NCBI GenBank assembly: GCA_934457115.1
Contig: CAKSHI010000008.1
Location: forward strand, 1-64,000
Length of the DNA: 64,000 nt
DNA from: an uncultured Eubacteriales bacterium
GTDB taxonomy: Bacteria; Bacillota; Clostridia; Oscillospirales; Acutalibacteraceae
Reading direction: 5' to 3'
Part shown: positions 8,815-17,637 of the stretch, in pieces
How the letters are laid out: each line of letters opens with the position of its first letter
How positions within the stretch are numbered: position 1 is the stretch's first letter
The notes under the pieces: model-generated
What the model was told of the DNA's origin: nothing
Databases searched by the model: none
What the model saw: only the letters and a program-made list of their open reading frames with translations
Position numbers and translations under genes: made by a program

Positions 8815-8930
8815 TGGTTTGTGAAATTTTATATGAATATCACTAATTATATATATCAAAAAATTTGCTATTTTCTGAAGTCTATATTATAATTAAAAGG
8901 TTATATAAAATAAAAAAGAGGGATTACAAT

Positions 8931-10751
8931 TTGGATAAAATAGACAATTTAAGAAATATAGCGATAATAGCCCACGTTGACCATGGTAAGACGACATTGG
9001 TCGACCAAATGTTAAAGCAAAGCGGGATATTTAGAGCAAATGAGGCAGTCCAAGAAAGAGTTATGGATTCTAACGACTTGGAAAGAGAAAGAGGAATTAC
9101 TATCCTTTCTAAAAATACTGCCGTAATGTATAAGGATACAAAGATTAATATTGTAGATACTCCGGGTCACGCCGACTTTGGTGGGGAAGTAGAAAGAATA
9201 TTAATGATGGTAGACGGCGTACTTCTTTTAGTTGACGCATTTGAAGGCTGCATGCCTCAAACAAGGTTCGTTTTAAAAAAGGCTTTGGGCCTTGGAAAGA
9301 AACCCGTTGTAGTAGTCAATAAAATCGATAGGCCGGGGGCTAGACCGGCTGAGGTCGTAGACGAAGTATTGGATCTTTTTATAGAGCTTGGTGCGGATGA
9401 AGAACAATTGGAATTCCCTGTTGTATATGCTTCTGCAAAAGACGGTTATGCAAGTTTTGACCCTGACAACCTAGATAAAAGGGACATGACTGATTTATTT
9501 GAAATGATATTAAAGGAAGTTCCTGCTCCTGCAGGTCAAAAGGACGAACCACTTCAAATACTTATCTCAAATATAGACTATGACGAGTATGTTGGAAGAA
9601 TAGGCATAGGAAGAGTTGAAAGAGGAAGCGTTAAGTATGGCCAAAGTGCTGTTTTATGCAGGCAGGACGGCAGCACTAAAAACGTAAAAATCTCGAAACT
9701 ATATCAATTTGAAGGCTTAAAGAGGGTTGAAACCGATTCAGCGTCTTTGGGAGATATTGTTTGTATTTCGGGAATTACCGATTTAAATATTGGGGAAACT
9801 ATTTGCTCGATCGACAAAATAGAACCATTGCCTTTTGTTAAAATAGATGAGCCGACTGTATCTATGATGTTTATGGTAAACAACAGTCCGTTTGCAGGAA
9901 AAGAGGGCAAGTTTGTTACATCAAGAAATATTAGAGAGCGTCTATTTAAAGAGGTCGAAACAAATGTTGCTATGAGAGTCGAAGAAACCGATTCTGCCGA
10001 TACGTTCAAGGTTTCGGGAAGAGGTGAACTTCACCTATCTGTTTTGATTGAAACAATGAGAAGACAAAATTATGAGTTCCAAGTTTCAAGACCGAGCGTT
10101 ATAATGAAGGAAATCGACGGCAAAAAGTGCGAACCTGTCGAATTGTTGATGATTGAAGTACCTGATAGTTATGTGGGCGCCGTAATGGAAAAATTGGGTA
10201 CAAGAAAAGCTGAAATGATCGATATGGTAACCCGTGGAACAGGTATAACTCACTTGGAATTTAAAATTCCATCCAGAGGACTTATGGGTTATCGTCCTGA
10301 ATTTTTGACGGATACAAACGGTAACGGTATAATGAACCATGTATTTGACAGTTATGAACCGTATAAGGGTGAGATACAACAAAGACCTCAAGGCTCATTG
10401 GTAGCGCATGAAACAGGTACAACCACAACTTACGGTCTATTTGCAGCTCAAGAAAGAGGAAGATTGTTTATTGGCGCAGGTGTGCCGGTTTATGAAGGAA
10501 TGATAGTTGGAGCAAGCCCTAAATCTGACGATATCGTTGTAAACGTCTGCAAAAAGAAACATATAACAAATACAAGAGCTGCCGGCTCTGACGATGCTCT
10601 TAAACTTACTCCCCACACTGTTTTAAGTTTGGAGCAATCCTTAGAATTTATAAACGATGATGAATTAGTAGAAGTAACCCCTAAAAACATTAGACTTAGA
10701 AAGATTATTTTATCAAAGGAATTAAGGCTTAAAAAATCTAGCAAGAAATAA
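8931..10751 (+). CDS. typA: ribosome-associated GTPase TypA/BipA
   Basis: A translational GTPase of the EF-G/LepA class that assists ribosome assembly and stress adaptation. The G-domain motifs are AHVDHGKTT (G1), RGITI (G2), DTPGHADFGGE (G3), NKIDRP (G4) and SAKDG (G5). The C-terminal BipA domain has RGTGITHLEFKIPSRGLMGYR and ITNTRAAGSDDALKLTPH. An in-frame ATG lies at 8865, but the TTG at 8931 has AAAGAGGG nine bases upstream and gives about 606 residues (MDKIDNLRNIAII), matching usual TypA length and start. The gene is followed by a copy of the dispersed element rather than a simple terminator. Confidence 0.96.
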   Translation: MDKIDNLRNIAIIAHVDHGKTTLVDQMLKQSGIFRANEAVQERVMDSNDLERERGITILSKNTAVMYKDTKINIVDTPGHADFGGEVERILMMVDGVLLLVDAFEGCMPQTRFVLKKALGLGKKPVVVVNKIDRPGARPAEVVDEVLDLFIELGADEEQLEFPVVYASAKDGYASFDPDNLDKRDMTDLFEMILKEVPAPAGQKDEPLQILISNIDYDEYVGRIGIGRVERGSVKYGQSAVLCRQDGSTKNVKISKLYQFEGLKRVETDSASLGDIVCISGITDLNIGETICSIDKIEPLPFVKIDEPTVSMMFMVNNSPFAGKEGKFVTSRNIRERLFKEVETNVAMRVEETDSADTFKVSGRGELHLSVLIETMRRQNYEFQVSRPSVIMKEIDGKKCEPVELLMIEVPDSYVGAVMEKLGTRKAEMIDMVTRGTGITHLEFKIPSRGLMGYRPEFLTDTNGNGIMNHVFDSYEPYKGEIQQRPQGSLVAHETGTTTTYGLFAAQERGRLFIGAGVPVYEGMIVGASPKSDDIVVNVCKKKHITNTRAAGSDDALKLTPHTVLSLEQSLEFINDDELVEVTPKNIRLRKIILSKELRLKKSSKK

Positions 10752-10752
10752 T

Positions 10753-10900
10753 CTATAATCAAATTGCGAATTTCAGTGGGGACACATAATCCCCCGATGA
10801 AACCTTGGGGGCTAACGTTCCCTTTGCATTGTTTGCAATATGTTGCATACTCTGCTCTTTGCAAGCAAAGCAGGTCGCCCCCCGATTTAAATTAAATTAA
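10753..10900 (+). repeat. dispersed intergenic element, copy C
   Basis: Begins CTATAATCAAATTGCG. The first hairpin is TTTCAGTGGGG...CCCCCGATGAAA, and an outer helix GGGGGC (from about 10806) pairs with GCCCCC (about 10876). An inner hairpin, CTCTGCTCTTTGC with GCAAAGCAG, lies inside it. The right end GATTTAAATTAA abuts the ribosome-binding site of the exonuclease gene. The stretch between the left end and first hairpin seen in copies E and F is deleted here. Confidence 0.85.
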
Positions 10901-10911
10901 AGGATCGTAAG

Positions 10912-11775
10912 ATGGAATATGTAATACTGGATCTTGAATTTAACGGCGTATATAGCAATAAGTTAAATGGTTATTTTAATGAAATTATTGACATAGGCGC
11001 TGTTAAAGTAGACGAGAATATGAGGATAATTGATGAGTTTTCGGTTTTAATAAAGCCTATGCTCAGCCAAAAGATAAATAAGTATGTGGAAGATTTAACC
11101 AACCTTACCGCAGAAGAGCTCCAAAGTAATGGTATCCCGTTTATTGAGGCTATAAAATTATTTAAGGAATTTCTTTTGGATTCTACCTTAGTGACGTGGA
11201 GCGATTCCGATATAAAGGTTATCTTTGAAAACTACAAGTATTTCCTTGGAAAAGATGGGATATTCTTTATAAAAAGCTTTTTGGATCTCCAAAAATACTG
11301 CGAGAAAGTTATGAGTATAGACACTGCTTTGAATAATAGATTATCTCTTTCTTGCGCTTTAAAGCTATTAGGTATTAATTCCAATGAGGATAAGGAGCAC
11401 CAAGCTTTATACGACAGTATCCTTGCTTATAAATGTTTTGATAGGCTTTATGACAAGGAACTTGTGGACTCGTTTACTAAAAAATGCATATATCCTGAGT
11501 TTTACGATAGGATTAATTTTAAAAATTCTCTTATTTTAGATCTTAATAAAATAGATATAGATATTTCAAACATCGATTTTTATTGTGAAACCTGCAATGC
11601 GAAAGCAAAGCCTTTGTCAAACTGGAAACGTAAAAGCAAATCATTTTGTGCTGATTTTCAATGCCCCATATGCCATGAGAAGTTTAGGGGAAAGTTAAAG
11701 TTTGTTAAAACATACGATGGTGTAAAGGTAAATAAATCGCAAAGTAAGCTTGATGAAGAAGCGGATAAGGAGTAA
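10912..11775 (+). CDS. DEDDh 3'-5' exonuclease with C-terminal zinc-finger-like region
   Basis: Residues 1-180 form a DnaQ/ERI1-type exonuclease domain. It opens with VILDLEFNG (the metal-binding D and E of motif I), continues with EIIDIGAVKV and ends with the HQALYDSILAYKCF block that carries the motif III His and Asp. It is expected to remove nucleotides from 3' ends of DNA or RNA. The C-terminal part has C-x2-C (CETC) and, about 25 residues on, C-x2-C (CPIC) in a basic setting, resembling a zinc ribbon for nucleic-acid binding. It sits directly downstream of a dispersed element copy and is followed two bases later by pgeF, so the two genes are likely one operon. Substrate unknown. Confidence 0.75.
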   Translation: MEYVILDLEFNGVYSNKLNGYFNEIIDIGAVKVDENMRIIDEFSVLIKPMLSQKINKYVEDLTNLTAEELQSNGIPFIEAIKLFKEFLLDSTLVTWSDSDIKVIFENYKYFLGKDGIFFIKSFLDLQKYCEKVMSIDTALNNRLSLSCALKLLGINSNEDKEHQALYDSILAYKCFDRLYDKELVDSFTKKCIYPEFYDRINFKNSLILDLNKIDIDISNIDFYCETCNAKAKPLSNWKRKSKSFCADFQCPICHEKFRGKLKFVKTYDGVKVNKSQSKLDEEADKE

Positions 11776-11777
11776 AC

Positions 11778-12611
11778 ATGGAATTTAACAGTAAAGTTTT
11801 TAATTTAAATACCAATGGTAATGTAAAATACCTAACCTTTAAAAAACTTGAAGATTATAAGTTTATAAATCATGCTTTCTCAACTAAGTTTGCAGGGGTT
11901 AGCAAAAATGAATTTTCTTCGATGAATTTAGGATTTAACGGCATTGATGCCAATGAAAATGTTATAGAAAACTACCATATCTTTTGCGATGCAGCGGGAT
12001 TTGATTTTAATAGTCTTGTTGCCTCGTCCCAAGACCATCATACTAATATAAGATGTGTAGAGGAAAAGGATAAGGGTATTGGAATATATAGGCCAAAGGA
12101 TATGCAAAGTGTCGATGGGTTGTTGACCAATGTTAAGAACATAACTTTGGTTACCTATTATGCGGATTGCACACCTATTTTTTATCTTGACCCTAAAAAT
12201 AAGGTTATAGGTTTAGCTCATGCCGGCTGGCGAGGAACTGTCTTGGGTATAGCACCTAAAATGATTGAAACCATGAAGGAAAAATATAATTCAGACCCTA
12301 GTGATATCATTTGTGCTATTGGGCCTGCTATAGGCAAGTGCTGCTATGAAGTTGATAAGCTTGTCTATGAGAAGTTTGCAGCTATAGACGGCGTTGATAT
12401 AGAAAGCATCTCTAAACCTACAACGCAGGGAAAATATATGATTGACCTTTGGAATACCAATAAGTATAGATTAATGTCCTGCGGAGTAAGAGAAGAAAAC
12501 ATAGAAGTAGGGGATATTTGCACTAAATGTAGAAGTGATCTTCTCTTTTCCCATAGGGCGACAAATGGTAAGCGAGGTACACTTGCTGCCATGTTGTGTA
12601 TAAAAGAATAA
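11778..12611 (+). CDS. pgeF: PgeF/YfiH family purine nucleoside phosphorylase (laccase-fold)
   Basis: A 277-residue member of the DUF152/YfiH family, once called multicopper polyphenol oxidase. Characterised members act on purine nucleosides (phosphorolysis and deamination of adenosine) or edit peptidoglycan. The zinc-site motifs are SSQDHHTN, TYYADCTPIFYLDP, GLAHAGWRGT and AIGPAIGKCCYEV, with the conserved His and Cys present. The C-terminal CTKCRSDLLFSHRATNGKRG is also typical. The ATG lies two bases after the exonuclease stop, with AAGGAG inside that gene's end. A partial dispersed element (copy D) follows. Length and motifs are normal. Confidence 0.9.
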   Translation: MEFNSKVFNLNTNGNVKYLTFKKLEDYKFINHAFSTKFAGVSKNEFSSMNLGFNGIDANENVIENYHIFCDAAGFDFNSLVASSQDHHTNIRCVEEKDKGIGIYRPKDMQSVDGLLTNVKNITLVTYYADCTPIFYLDPKNKVIGLAHAGWRGTVLGIAPKMIETMKEKYNSDPSDIICAIGPAIGKCCYEVDKLVYEKFAAIDGVDIESISKPTTQGKYMIDLWNTNKYRLMSCGVREENIEVGDICTKCRSDLLFSHRATNGKRGTLAAMLCIKE

Positions 12612-12681
12612 AAGTATAATTAAAGTGTAGGTGTCCCCTCCACCTCTTAAGGCGGCTGGGGACATAAAAGATTTAAATAAG
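12612..12681 (+). repeat. dispersed intergenic element, copy D (short)
   Basis: Short copy with the left end AGTATAATTAAAGTGTAGGTG, then CCACCTCTTAAGGCGG, GGGGACATA and the right end AAGATTTAAATAAG. Hairpins 2 and 3 have been lost. GTCCCC (about 12633) can pair with GGGGAC (about 12658), giving one hairpin. Confidence 0.65.
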
Positions 12682-12745
12682 TGTATATCTTTAGATTTGA
12701 AAATAGATTATAAGGAATTATTAAACGTGGAGGGGATTTGATAAA

Positions 12746-13441
12746 ATGACTAAAGCGGTATCATTTGAAAAAAACAAATCAAGAGAAGAAAAAAGAAAGA
12801 GTATGGGACTTCCTTCCTATACTGTTTTGGAAGAGGTTTTAAACGCAGTGACCCATGGCGTTGGTGCACTTCTTGCGATAGCGGCAATTGTGCTTTTGCC
12901 AATATTTTCGCCTAAGACGGTACTTAATATAACTTGCGTATCTATTTATTCGGCTACTTTATTTATACTTTATATAATATCAACGATGTATCATGCATTA
13001 GGTCTTTGCAAGGCCAAGAGGGTATTTAGAGTTTTGGATCATTGTTCTATATTCTTACTTATAGCAGGAACCTATACGCCAATAAGCATATTGATGATTG
13101 GCGGCAATTTAGGATATATATTATGTATATCAATTTGGGTTGTAGCTATTATAGGGATTATCCTAAACTCTATCGACTTGAAAAAGTTTGCTAAGGTGTC
13201 GATGGCTTGCTATATTGGTATGGGTTGGGCCGTCATCTTTGCATTTAAACCTCTTATAAACAGCGTAACGCCATATCAACTTACGATGCTTTTAGCAGGA
13301 GGGGTTGCCTATACTGTTGGAGCCATAATATATGGAGTTGGCAAAAAGGTTAAATATATGCATTCGTTATGGCACTTGTTTGTTTTGGCCGGAAGTGTAC
13401 TTCATTTTCTTATGGTCTTTGATTGTGTAAAGGCTATGTGA
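12746..13441 (+). CDS. hemolysin III / TrhA family membrane protein
   Basis: A 231-residue integral membrane protein of the PAQR/hemolysin III family, with seven hydrophobic segments. The family signature His residues are visible in NAVTHGVGALLAI near the start, STMYHAL in the middle and HSLWHLFVLAGSVLHF at the end. Family members are zinc-site hydrolase-like proteins; bacterial TrhA is linked to membrane energetics and lipid homeostasis. It is not known to be a real hemolysin in most bacteria. ATG start after GGAGGGG. Followed by a terminator, so it is probably a single-gene unit. The symbol trhA is plausible but not asserted. Confidence 0.88.
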   Translation: MTKAVSFEKNKSREEKRKSMGLPSYTVLEEVLNAVTHGVGALLAIAAIVLLPIFSPKTVLNITCVSIYSATLFILYIISTMYHALGLCKAKRVFRVLDHCSIFLLIAGTYTPISILMIGGNLGYILCISIWVVAIIGIILNSIDLKKFAKVSMACYIGMGWAVIFAFKPLINSVTPYQLTMLLAGGVAYTVGAIIYGVGKKVKYMHSLWHLFVLAGSVLHFLMVFDCVKAM

Positions 13442-13449
13442 TATAAATA

Positions 13450-13488
13450 AAAGCCCTTTAGCTTTTTAGCTAAGGGGCTTTATTTTTT
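13450..13488 (+). terminator. Rho-independent terminator
   Basis: AAAGCCCTTTAGC pairs with GCTAAGGGGCTTT (one G-U pair), loop TTTTTA, then TATTTTTT. It ends the hemolysin III gene. Confidence 0.85.
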
Positions 13489-13550
13489 AATATGTTTGTA
13501 GAGAGTTTTCAACAACATATTAGATAATTGTGGATTTTTAGGCTATCGTT

Positions 13551-14732
13551 TTATAATTCATTCTTTATGTATTCTAATTTGGACCTTAAAGAACCCTGAT
13601 AGTATTGTTTTTTACTTAAGGAAAACGAGCTTATTAAGAAGAAAATACATAATAATATAAGCGAAATCCCGGCTGCTGTATTTGAGTAGAAATTTGCCTC
13701 GATATTTGAACCGCTTATAGAGAAGGCCCCGACGCTTACAGGGAACATTATAAGGGCAAAATGAGTTATAAGAGCACTTAATGTTCCATGGATTGCTCTA
13801 AACAATATAAACTTAAATTTAGAAAAGTTAATTCCGCTTAGGGTTGAAAAAAGCTGAAAGTGCACACAAATCCCGGCAAAGGCAATAAAGAATGAGATAA
13901 ATTCCGCCGAAACTCCAAGTTTTCCTGCGTTTAGGCAACCTCCTGTAACCTCAAGGCTTGCAAAGAGCAATGATTTGGCATATTGACCTTTTAAACCCAT
14001 ACCCATTAAGAATGATGAAATCTTTTCACCCAATCCATTTTGATTTATGACCTCTATAAATGATGAAAACAACACGACGAATGAACATAAATTAATCATT
14101 TGACCCGTGGATGATATAGACGAAAGTACAAATGCTTCCGAAAGAGGGGGCGTTTTTTTGTTTCTTTGGGTATTTAGTGCAGCTTCTTCTTTATTAAACC
14201 TTGAAAATAGCCCCAAGATTATACCTATCGTAATTGATGCCAAAACTTGTGAAACTAAAATTATTACCCCAATTTGAAAGCTTTTAAATATTCCTATGCC
14301 TATAACCCCAAGTATAAACGGGGGCCCTGCACATATGGTGAAACATAACATACGTTCGGCCTGATTTTGGGTTATTTCATTATTTTCAAGAAGTTCTCTT
14401 ACACCTTTAACACCCGTTGGATAACCGCCTATTAAAGAGATAAGAATTGTGGAACCTGATGAGCCGGGCAGATTAAAAAGGAATTTTGTGATAGGGTTAA
14501 AAATTACTCCAAGTTTCGCAGCAAGGCCTGATTTTACAATAAAAGAGGACAGAACCATAAATGGAAAAAGTGATGGGATAAGAATGTCAGCGCAGAATGA
14601 AAGCCCTTTTTTTGCACCGTTTACGGATGCATTGCTAAATATAAGTATCTCGATACATAGATAAAAAACAGATCCAAGCAATAGAATTGTCTTAATTATT
14701 TCAAACTTTTGATTTTTAGAATTCAAGTTCAT
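13551..14732 (-). CDS. ylbJ: sporulation integral membrane protein YlbJ
   Basis: A polytopic membrane protein with about ten hydrophobic segments and the YlbJ/nucleoside-recognition (Gate domain) pattern: ILIPSLFPFMVLSSFIV, GGYPTGVKGVRELLE and EVTGGC. In Bacillus, YlbJ is made in the mother cell under sigma-E and contributes to spore cortex formation. A GTG lies at 14741, but the ATG at 14732 is eight bases after AGGGG and is preferred, giving about 393 residues. It is divergent from yqfC, with a dispersed element copy in the shared intergenic region. Gene order here differs from Bacillus, where ylbJ lies elsewhere. Confidence 0.88.
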   Translation of the reverse strand: MNLNSKNQKFEIIKTILLLGSVFYLCIEILIFSNASVNGAKKGLSFCADILIPSLFPFMVLSSFIVKSGLAAKLGVIFNPITKFLFNLPGSSGSTILISLIGGYPTGVKGVRELLENNEITQNQAERMLCFTICAGPPFILGVIGIGIFKSFQIGVIILVSQVLASITIGIILGLFSRFNKEEAALNTQRNKKTPPLSEAFVLSSISSTGQMINLCSFVVLFSSFIEVINQNGLGEKISSFLMGMGLKGQYAKSLLFASLEVTGGCLNAGKLGVSAEFISFFIAFAGICVHFQLFSTLSGINFSKFKFILFRAIHGTLSALITHFALIMFPVSVGAFSISGSNIEANFYSNTAAGISLILLCIFFLISSFSLSKKQYYQGSLRSKLEYIKNEL

Positions 14733-14791
14733 ATATCTCACCCCTTTTAATATATATGTGTAAAAGTGATTTTTATTTAAGTTAATGCATA

Positions 14792-14970
14792 GATTATAAT
14801 CAAAGTGCAGATGTGCCCACCTCTTAAGGGGGTTCCATCCAGGATTTCAGTGGGGACATATAATCCTACACTGGAATCTTGAGGAGCTAACGCTTCTTTT
14901 GCACTGCTTGTAACCTGTCATATACTCTGTTCTTTGCAAGCAAAGCAGAGCGTTGTTCCAATTTAAAAAA
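14792..14970 (+). repeat. dispersed intergenic element, copy E (full length)
   Basis: Full copy. The left end is GATTATAATCAAAGTGCAG. Hairpin 1 is GATTTCAGTG (14843) with CACTGGAATC (14869). Outer helix 2 is GAGGAGC with GTTGTTCC. Inner hairpin 3 is CTCTGTTCTTTGC with GCAAAGCAGAG. The right end is CCAATTTAAA. It lies between the divergent ylbJ and yqfC genes, about 30 bp before the yqfC start, so it would be in the yqfC leader. Confidence 0.88.
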
Positions 14971-15000
14971 TGAAAGGTTTAAGCCTAGAGGGGTGAAACT

Positions 15001-15300
15001 GTGAGAAAAAAGCGTAAATCAAGTAAAAAGTTAAATATAGACAATGCTCATCATATCATAGACAAGGCCGAACTTCCGCTTGGGGCAATTACGAATATGC
15101 CGCACTTTGAAATGAACGGCAATCGAGAGGTAATAATAGAAGGATCCAAGGGAGTGCTGGAATATGATGAAAATATTATTAGAGTGAATACGGGGAAAAC
15201 AATAAGCCAATTTATGGGGAGAAATTTAAGTATAAAGTGTTTAAGCACTGAGTCTTTAATCATAACGGGCTTTGTTACATCTATAGAATTTATTACATGA
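15001..15300 (+). CDS. yqfC: sporulation protein YqfC
   Basis: A 99-residue small protein matching the YqfC/YabP-type fold: an N-terminal basic stretch, LGAITNMPHFEMNGNREVIIEG in the middle (split here at IEG), and a C-terminal beta-rich region ending ITGFVTSIEFIT. In Bacillus yqfC is in the sigma-E regulon and precedes yqfD, as here. The GTG start follows AGGGGTGA closely. It ends with TGA one base from the yqfD ribosome-binding site, so the two are translationally linked. No enzymatic motif is visible; it is probably a structural or scaffolding protein of the mother cell. Confidence 0.85.
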   Translation: MRKKRKSSKKLNIDNAHHIIDKAELPLGAITNMPHFEMNGNREVIIEGSKGVLEYDENIIRVNTGKTISQFMGRNLSIKCLSTESLIITGFVTSIEFIT

Positions 15301-15310
15301 GGTGAAGACT

Positions 15311-16483
15311 TTGCTTAAATTAATAAGATGGCTTTTAGGATATGTGTTTTTTGAGGCAAGAGGGGAAAGTCCTGAAAAATTTATGAGTTTGGCGGCAAGG
15401 CAAGGTATATATCTTTGGGATATAAAAAAGGTAAATGGTGTTTTGACGGCCTTTGTCGCAGCTTCTGAATATAAAAAACTAAGACCTATTGCGAGAAAAG
15501 CAAGGCTGAGAGCCAGGGTTAAAAAACGATATGGATTCCCGTTTTTCTTGAGAAGATTCAAGCCAAGGATGGGATTAGTAGTCGGAATGATTGTGTTTTT
15601 TGGGATATTATATTTTATGTCGTTATTTGTTTGGCAGGTGGATATAAGTGGGGCAAATCAAATCCCGGAGGACCAAATTAGGCACTCCATGAAGGAGTTG
15701 GGACTCGATGAAGGTAAGCTTAAAAGTAAAATAAACATAAGAATGTTGGAACAAAAAGCTATGCAAAATATTGATAACGTAGCGTGGCTTTCGGTTAATA
15801 TACGTGGAAGCGTGGCAGAAGTGTCATTAAAAGAACGTATAGTCCCGCCTGAAATAGTCCCAAAAGATAAACCGTGCAATATAAAGGCTAAATGCGATGC
15901 CCAAATTTCAAGGACTGAGGTATACGATGGGGCTCCCGAAATGCAGGTAGGTGATGCAGTATTTAAAGGACAGCTTTTGATAAATGGTGTCGTTGAAGAT
16001 GTCTATGGTGGCTGCACATTACATCATGCAAGCGGGAAGATTTTTGCGTATACCAATAGAAAAATACAGGGCGAGGTGCCCTTTTACCAAACTGTGTATA
16101 ACGAAACGGGGAAAAACGTGACGAGATCCTCCGCCAAAATATTTGGAGCCAATATACCTCTTACATTTTCGACTAAACCAAGTGGTGAATATAAGAAGGA
16201 ATACAAAAAGGAAAGACTAAACTTTTTTGATATGCCACTGCCAATAAATATCTATAAGCAAGTATTTATAGGTCAAGAGGCTCATGATATTGTTTTGACT
16301 GAGGATGAGGCAAGAAAAGAGGCAAAACAAAAAATCCAAAAGATAGAAGAGGAAAGCTTTAAGGATGCTGTGATTATTGATAAGAATTTTTTAGAAAAAA
16401 TAGAGGATGATAAGTATATGTATGAAGTGAATTATTATTGTGAAGAGGACATTGCAGTAGCAGAAGAAATCATTGTTAATTAA
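15311..16483 (+). CDS. yqfD: sporulation protein YqfD
   Basis: A single-pass membrane protein of about 390 residues. An N-terminal cytoplasmic part (FEARGESPEKF...RQGIYLWDIKK) is followed by a membrane segment at about residues 92-110 (GLVVGMIVFFGILYFMS) and an external beta-rich region with NIRGSVAEVSLKER, then a C-terminal Glu/Lys-rich stretch. This is the normal YqfD/Spore_YqfD layout; the gene is under sigma-E in Bacillus. An in-frame GTG lies at 15302, but the TTG at 15311 is five bases after GAGGTGA and is preferred. Role in sporulation is not defined biochemically. Confidence 0.85.
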   Translation: MLKLIRWLLGYVFFEARGESPEKFMSLAARQGIYLWDIKKVNGVLTAFVAASEYKKLRPIARKARLRARVKKRYGFPFFLRRFKPRMGLVVGMIVFFGILYFMSLFVWQVDISGANQIPEDQIRHSMKELGLDEGKLKSKINIRMLEQKAMQNIDNVAWLSVNIRGSVAEVSLKERIVPPEIVPKDKPCNIKAKCDAQISRTEVYDGAPEMQVGDAVFKGQLLINGVVEDVYGGCTLHHASGKIFAYTNRKIQGEVPFYQTVYNETGKNVTRSSAKIFGANIPLTFSTKPSGEYKKEYKKERLNFFDMPLPINIYKQVFIGQEAHDIVLTEDEARKEAKQKIQKIEEESFKDAVIIDKNFLEKIEDDKYMYEVNYYCEEDIAVAEEIIVN

Positions 16484-16511
16484 TCGGTATATTTAGAATA
16501 AGGTGGGTAAA

Positions 16512-16577
16512 ATGATGAATTATACGAAATTTGTTGTACACATGGCACAAAAACCAATATATACCATGACAGCTTAA
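16512..16577 (+). CDS. possible 21-residue small ORF
   Basis: ATG ATG start preceded by AAGGTGGG with five to eight bases of spacing; it encodes MMNYTKFVVHMAQKPIYTMT plus Ala, then TAA. It lies 28 bp after yqfD and ahead of the phoH promoter. The good ribosome-binding site is the only evidence that it is translated. It could be a chance ORF in the intergenic region. Confidence 0.3.
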   Translation: MMNYTKFVVHMAQKPIYTMTA

Positions 16578-16639
16578 CGCAGTAAAATTACTAAAAATTA
16601 AAAAATAATCCTTTATATAGTGATTTTAATTTACAGCTG

Positions 16640-16648
16640 TGATATAAT
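16640..16648 (+). promoter_or_regulatory. extended -10 promoter upstream of phoH
   Basis: TGATATAAT, an extended -10 (TG at 16640-16641, TATAAT at 16643-16648). No good -35 is visible. If used, transcription starts near 16655, which excludes the upstream GTG at 16620 as the phoH start. Confidence 0.5.
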
Positions 16649-16691
16649 ATCAATAGGCCTTTGTAAAGAGTGTCTAAAGGGAGGTTTAACT

Positions 16692-17636
16692 CTGGAAAAA
16701 ATTGTCGATATATCTTGTGTAGATAATTTAGATTCGTTTTTTGGAAATCTTGACGAAAATATAAAGATTATAGAGGAAGAGCTTAATGTCGAAATATTAG
16801 TAAGAGATTCTAATATAAAAATATTAGGTGATGAAAATGTTATAGGGGCTTTTGAAATTATTAAAGACTCTATAAATAGAATTTCTAATGGCGAAGATAT
16901 CGAAGCTCATGATATTAGGTATTCTATCTCTTTATATAAAGATAAAATTCCTAAAAATGATTTATCTAAAGATCTTATTTTCACGACCCCTAAGGGTAAA
17001 CCTATAAAACCTAAAACGATAGGCCAGGAAAAATATTGCAATGCGATAAAAAATAATACAGTTACTATAGCTGTCGGCCCGGCCGGGACAGGGAAAACCT
17101 ATCTTGCAGTAGCCTTAGCGGTGAAAGCTTTTAAGGCGCATGAAGTTGAAAAAATAATAATAACAAGGCCCGCAGTTGAGGCGGGTGAGAGCTTGGGGTT
17201 TCTCCCTGGCGATCTGCAGCAAAAGGTTGACCCTTATCTAAGACCTATATATGATGCTCTTTTTGATATGCTTGGACCGGATGTCTACAAAAGATATGCA
17301 GAAAGAGGAAATATAGAGGTTGCTCCATTGGCTTATATGAGAGGAAGAACCTTGGAAGATAGTTTTATTATTTTAGATGAGGCTCAAAATACTACAAGAG
17401 AACAAATGAAAATGTTTTTGACAAGATTGGGCTTTGGCTCTAAGATGGTAATAACGGGTGATGTGACTCAAATAGACCTTCCAACGAGGGTTAGGTCCGG
17501 CCTTAAGGATGCTATTAGAATTTTAAAAGATATTAAGGGGATTTCACAAATTAGTTTTGATGATAAGGATGTAGTTCGTCATAAGCTGGTTCAAGATATA
17601 ATAAAGGCTTATGAGAAGGAAGAGAAAGGGAAATAA
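16692..17636 (+). CDS. phoH: PhoH family ATPase
   Basis: A P-loop ATPase of about 314 residues with the PhoH helicase-like domain: Walker A AVGPAGTGKTYLA, TRPAVEAGESLGFLPGDLQ, Walker B FIILDEAQNTT, and sensor VITGDVTQIDLP. It is thought to work with YbeY in RNA metabolism, and ybeY follows one base after its stop. The start is unusual. A GTG at 16620 has no ribosome-binding site and overlaps a promoter. The first codon at correct distance from the strong AGGGAGGTT (16679-16687) is CTG at 16692, giving LEKIVDISCVDN. Nearby bases offer no ATG, GTG or TTG in frame, so a CTG start is the best reading. Confidence 0.85.
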   Translation: MEKIVDISCVDNLDSFFGNLDENIKIIEEELNVEILVRDSNIKILGDENVIGAFEIIKDSINRISNGEDIEAHDIRYSISLYKDKIPKNDLSKDLIFTTPKGKPIKPKTIGQEKYCNAIKNNTVTIAVGPAGTGKTYLAVALAVKAFKAHEVEKIIITRPAVEAGESLGFLPGDLQQKVDPYLRPIYDALFDMLGPDVYKRYAERGNIEVAPLAYMRGRTLEDSFIILDEAQNTTREQMKMFLTRLGFGSKMVITGDVTQIDLPTRVRSGLKDAIRILKDIKGISQISFDDKDVVRHKLVQDIIKAYEKEEKGK

Positions 17637-17637
17637 T

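Noticed and set aside
14792..14970. Dispersed element copies as simple Rho-independent terminators
   Set aside because: The hairpins are not followed by U-runs, and copies E and F lie upstream of both flanking genes, where no terminator is needed.
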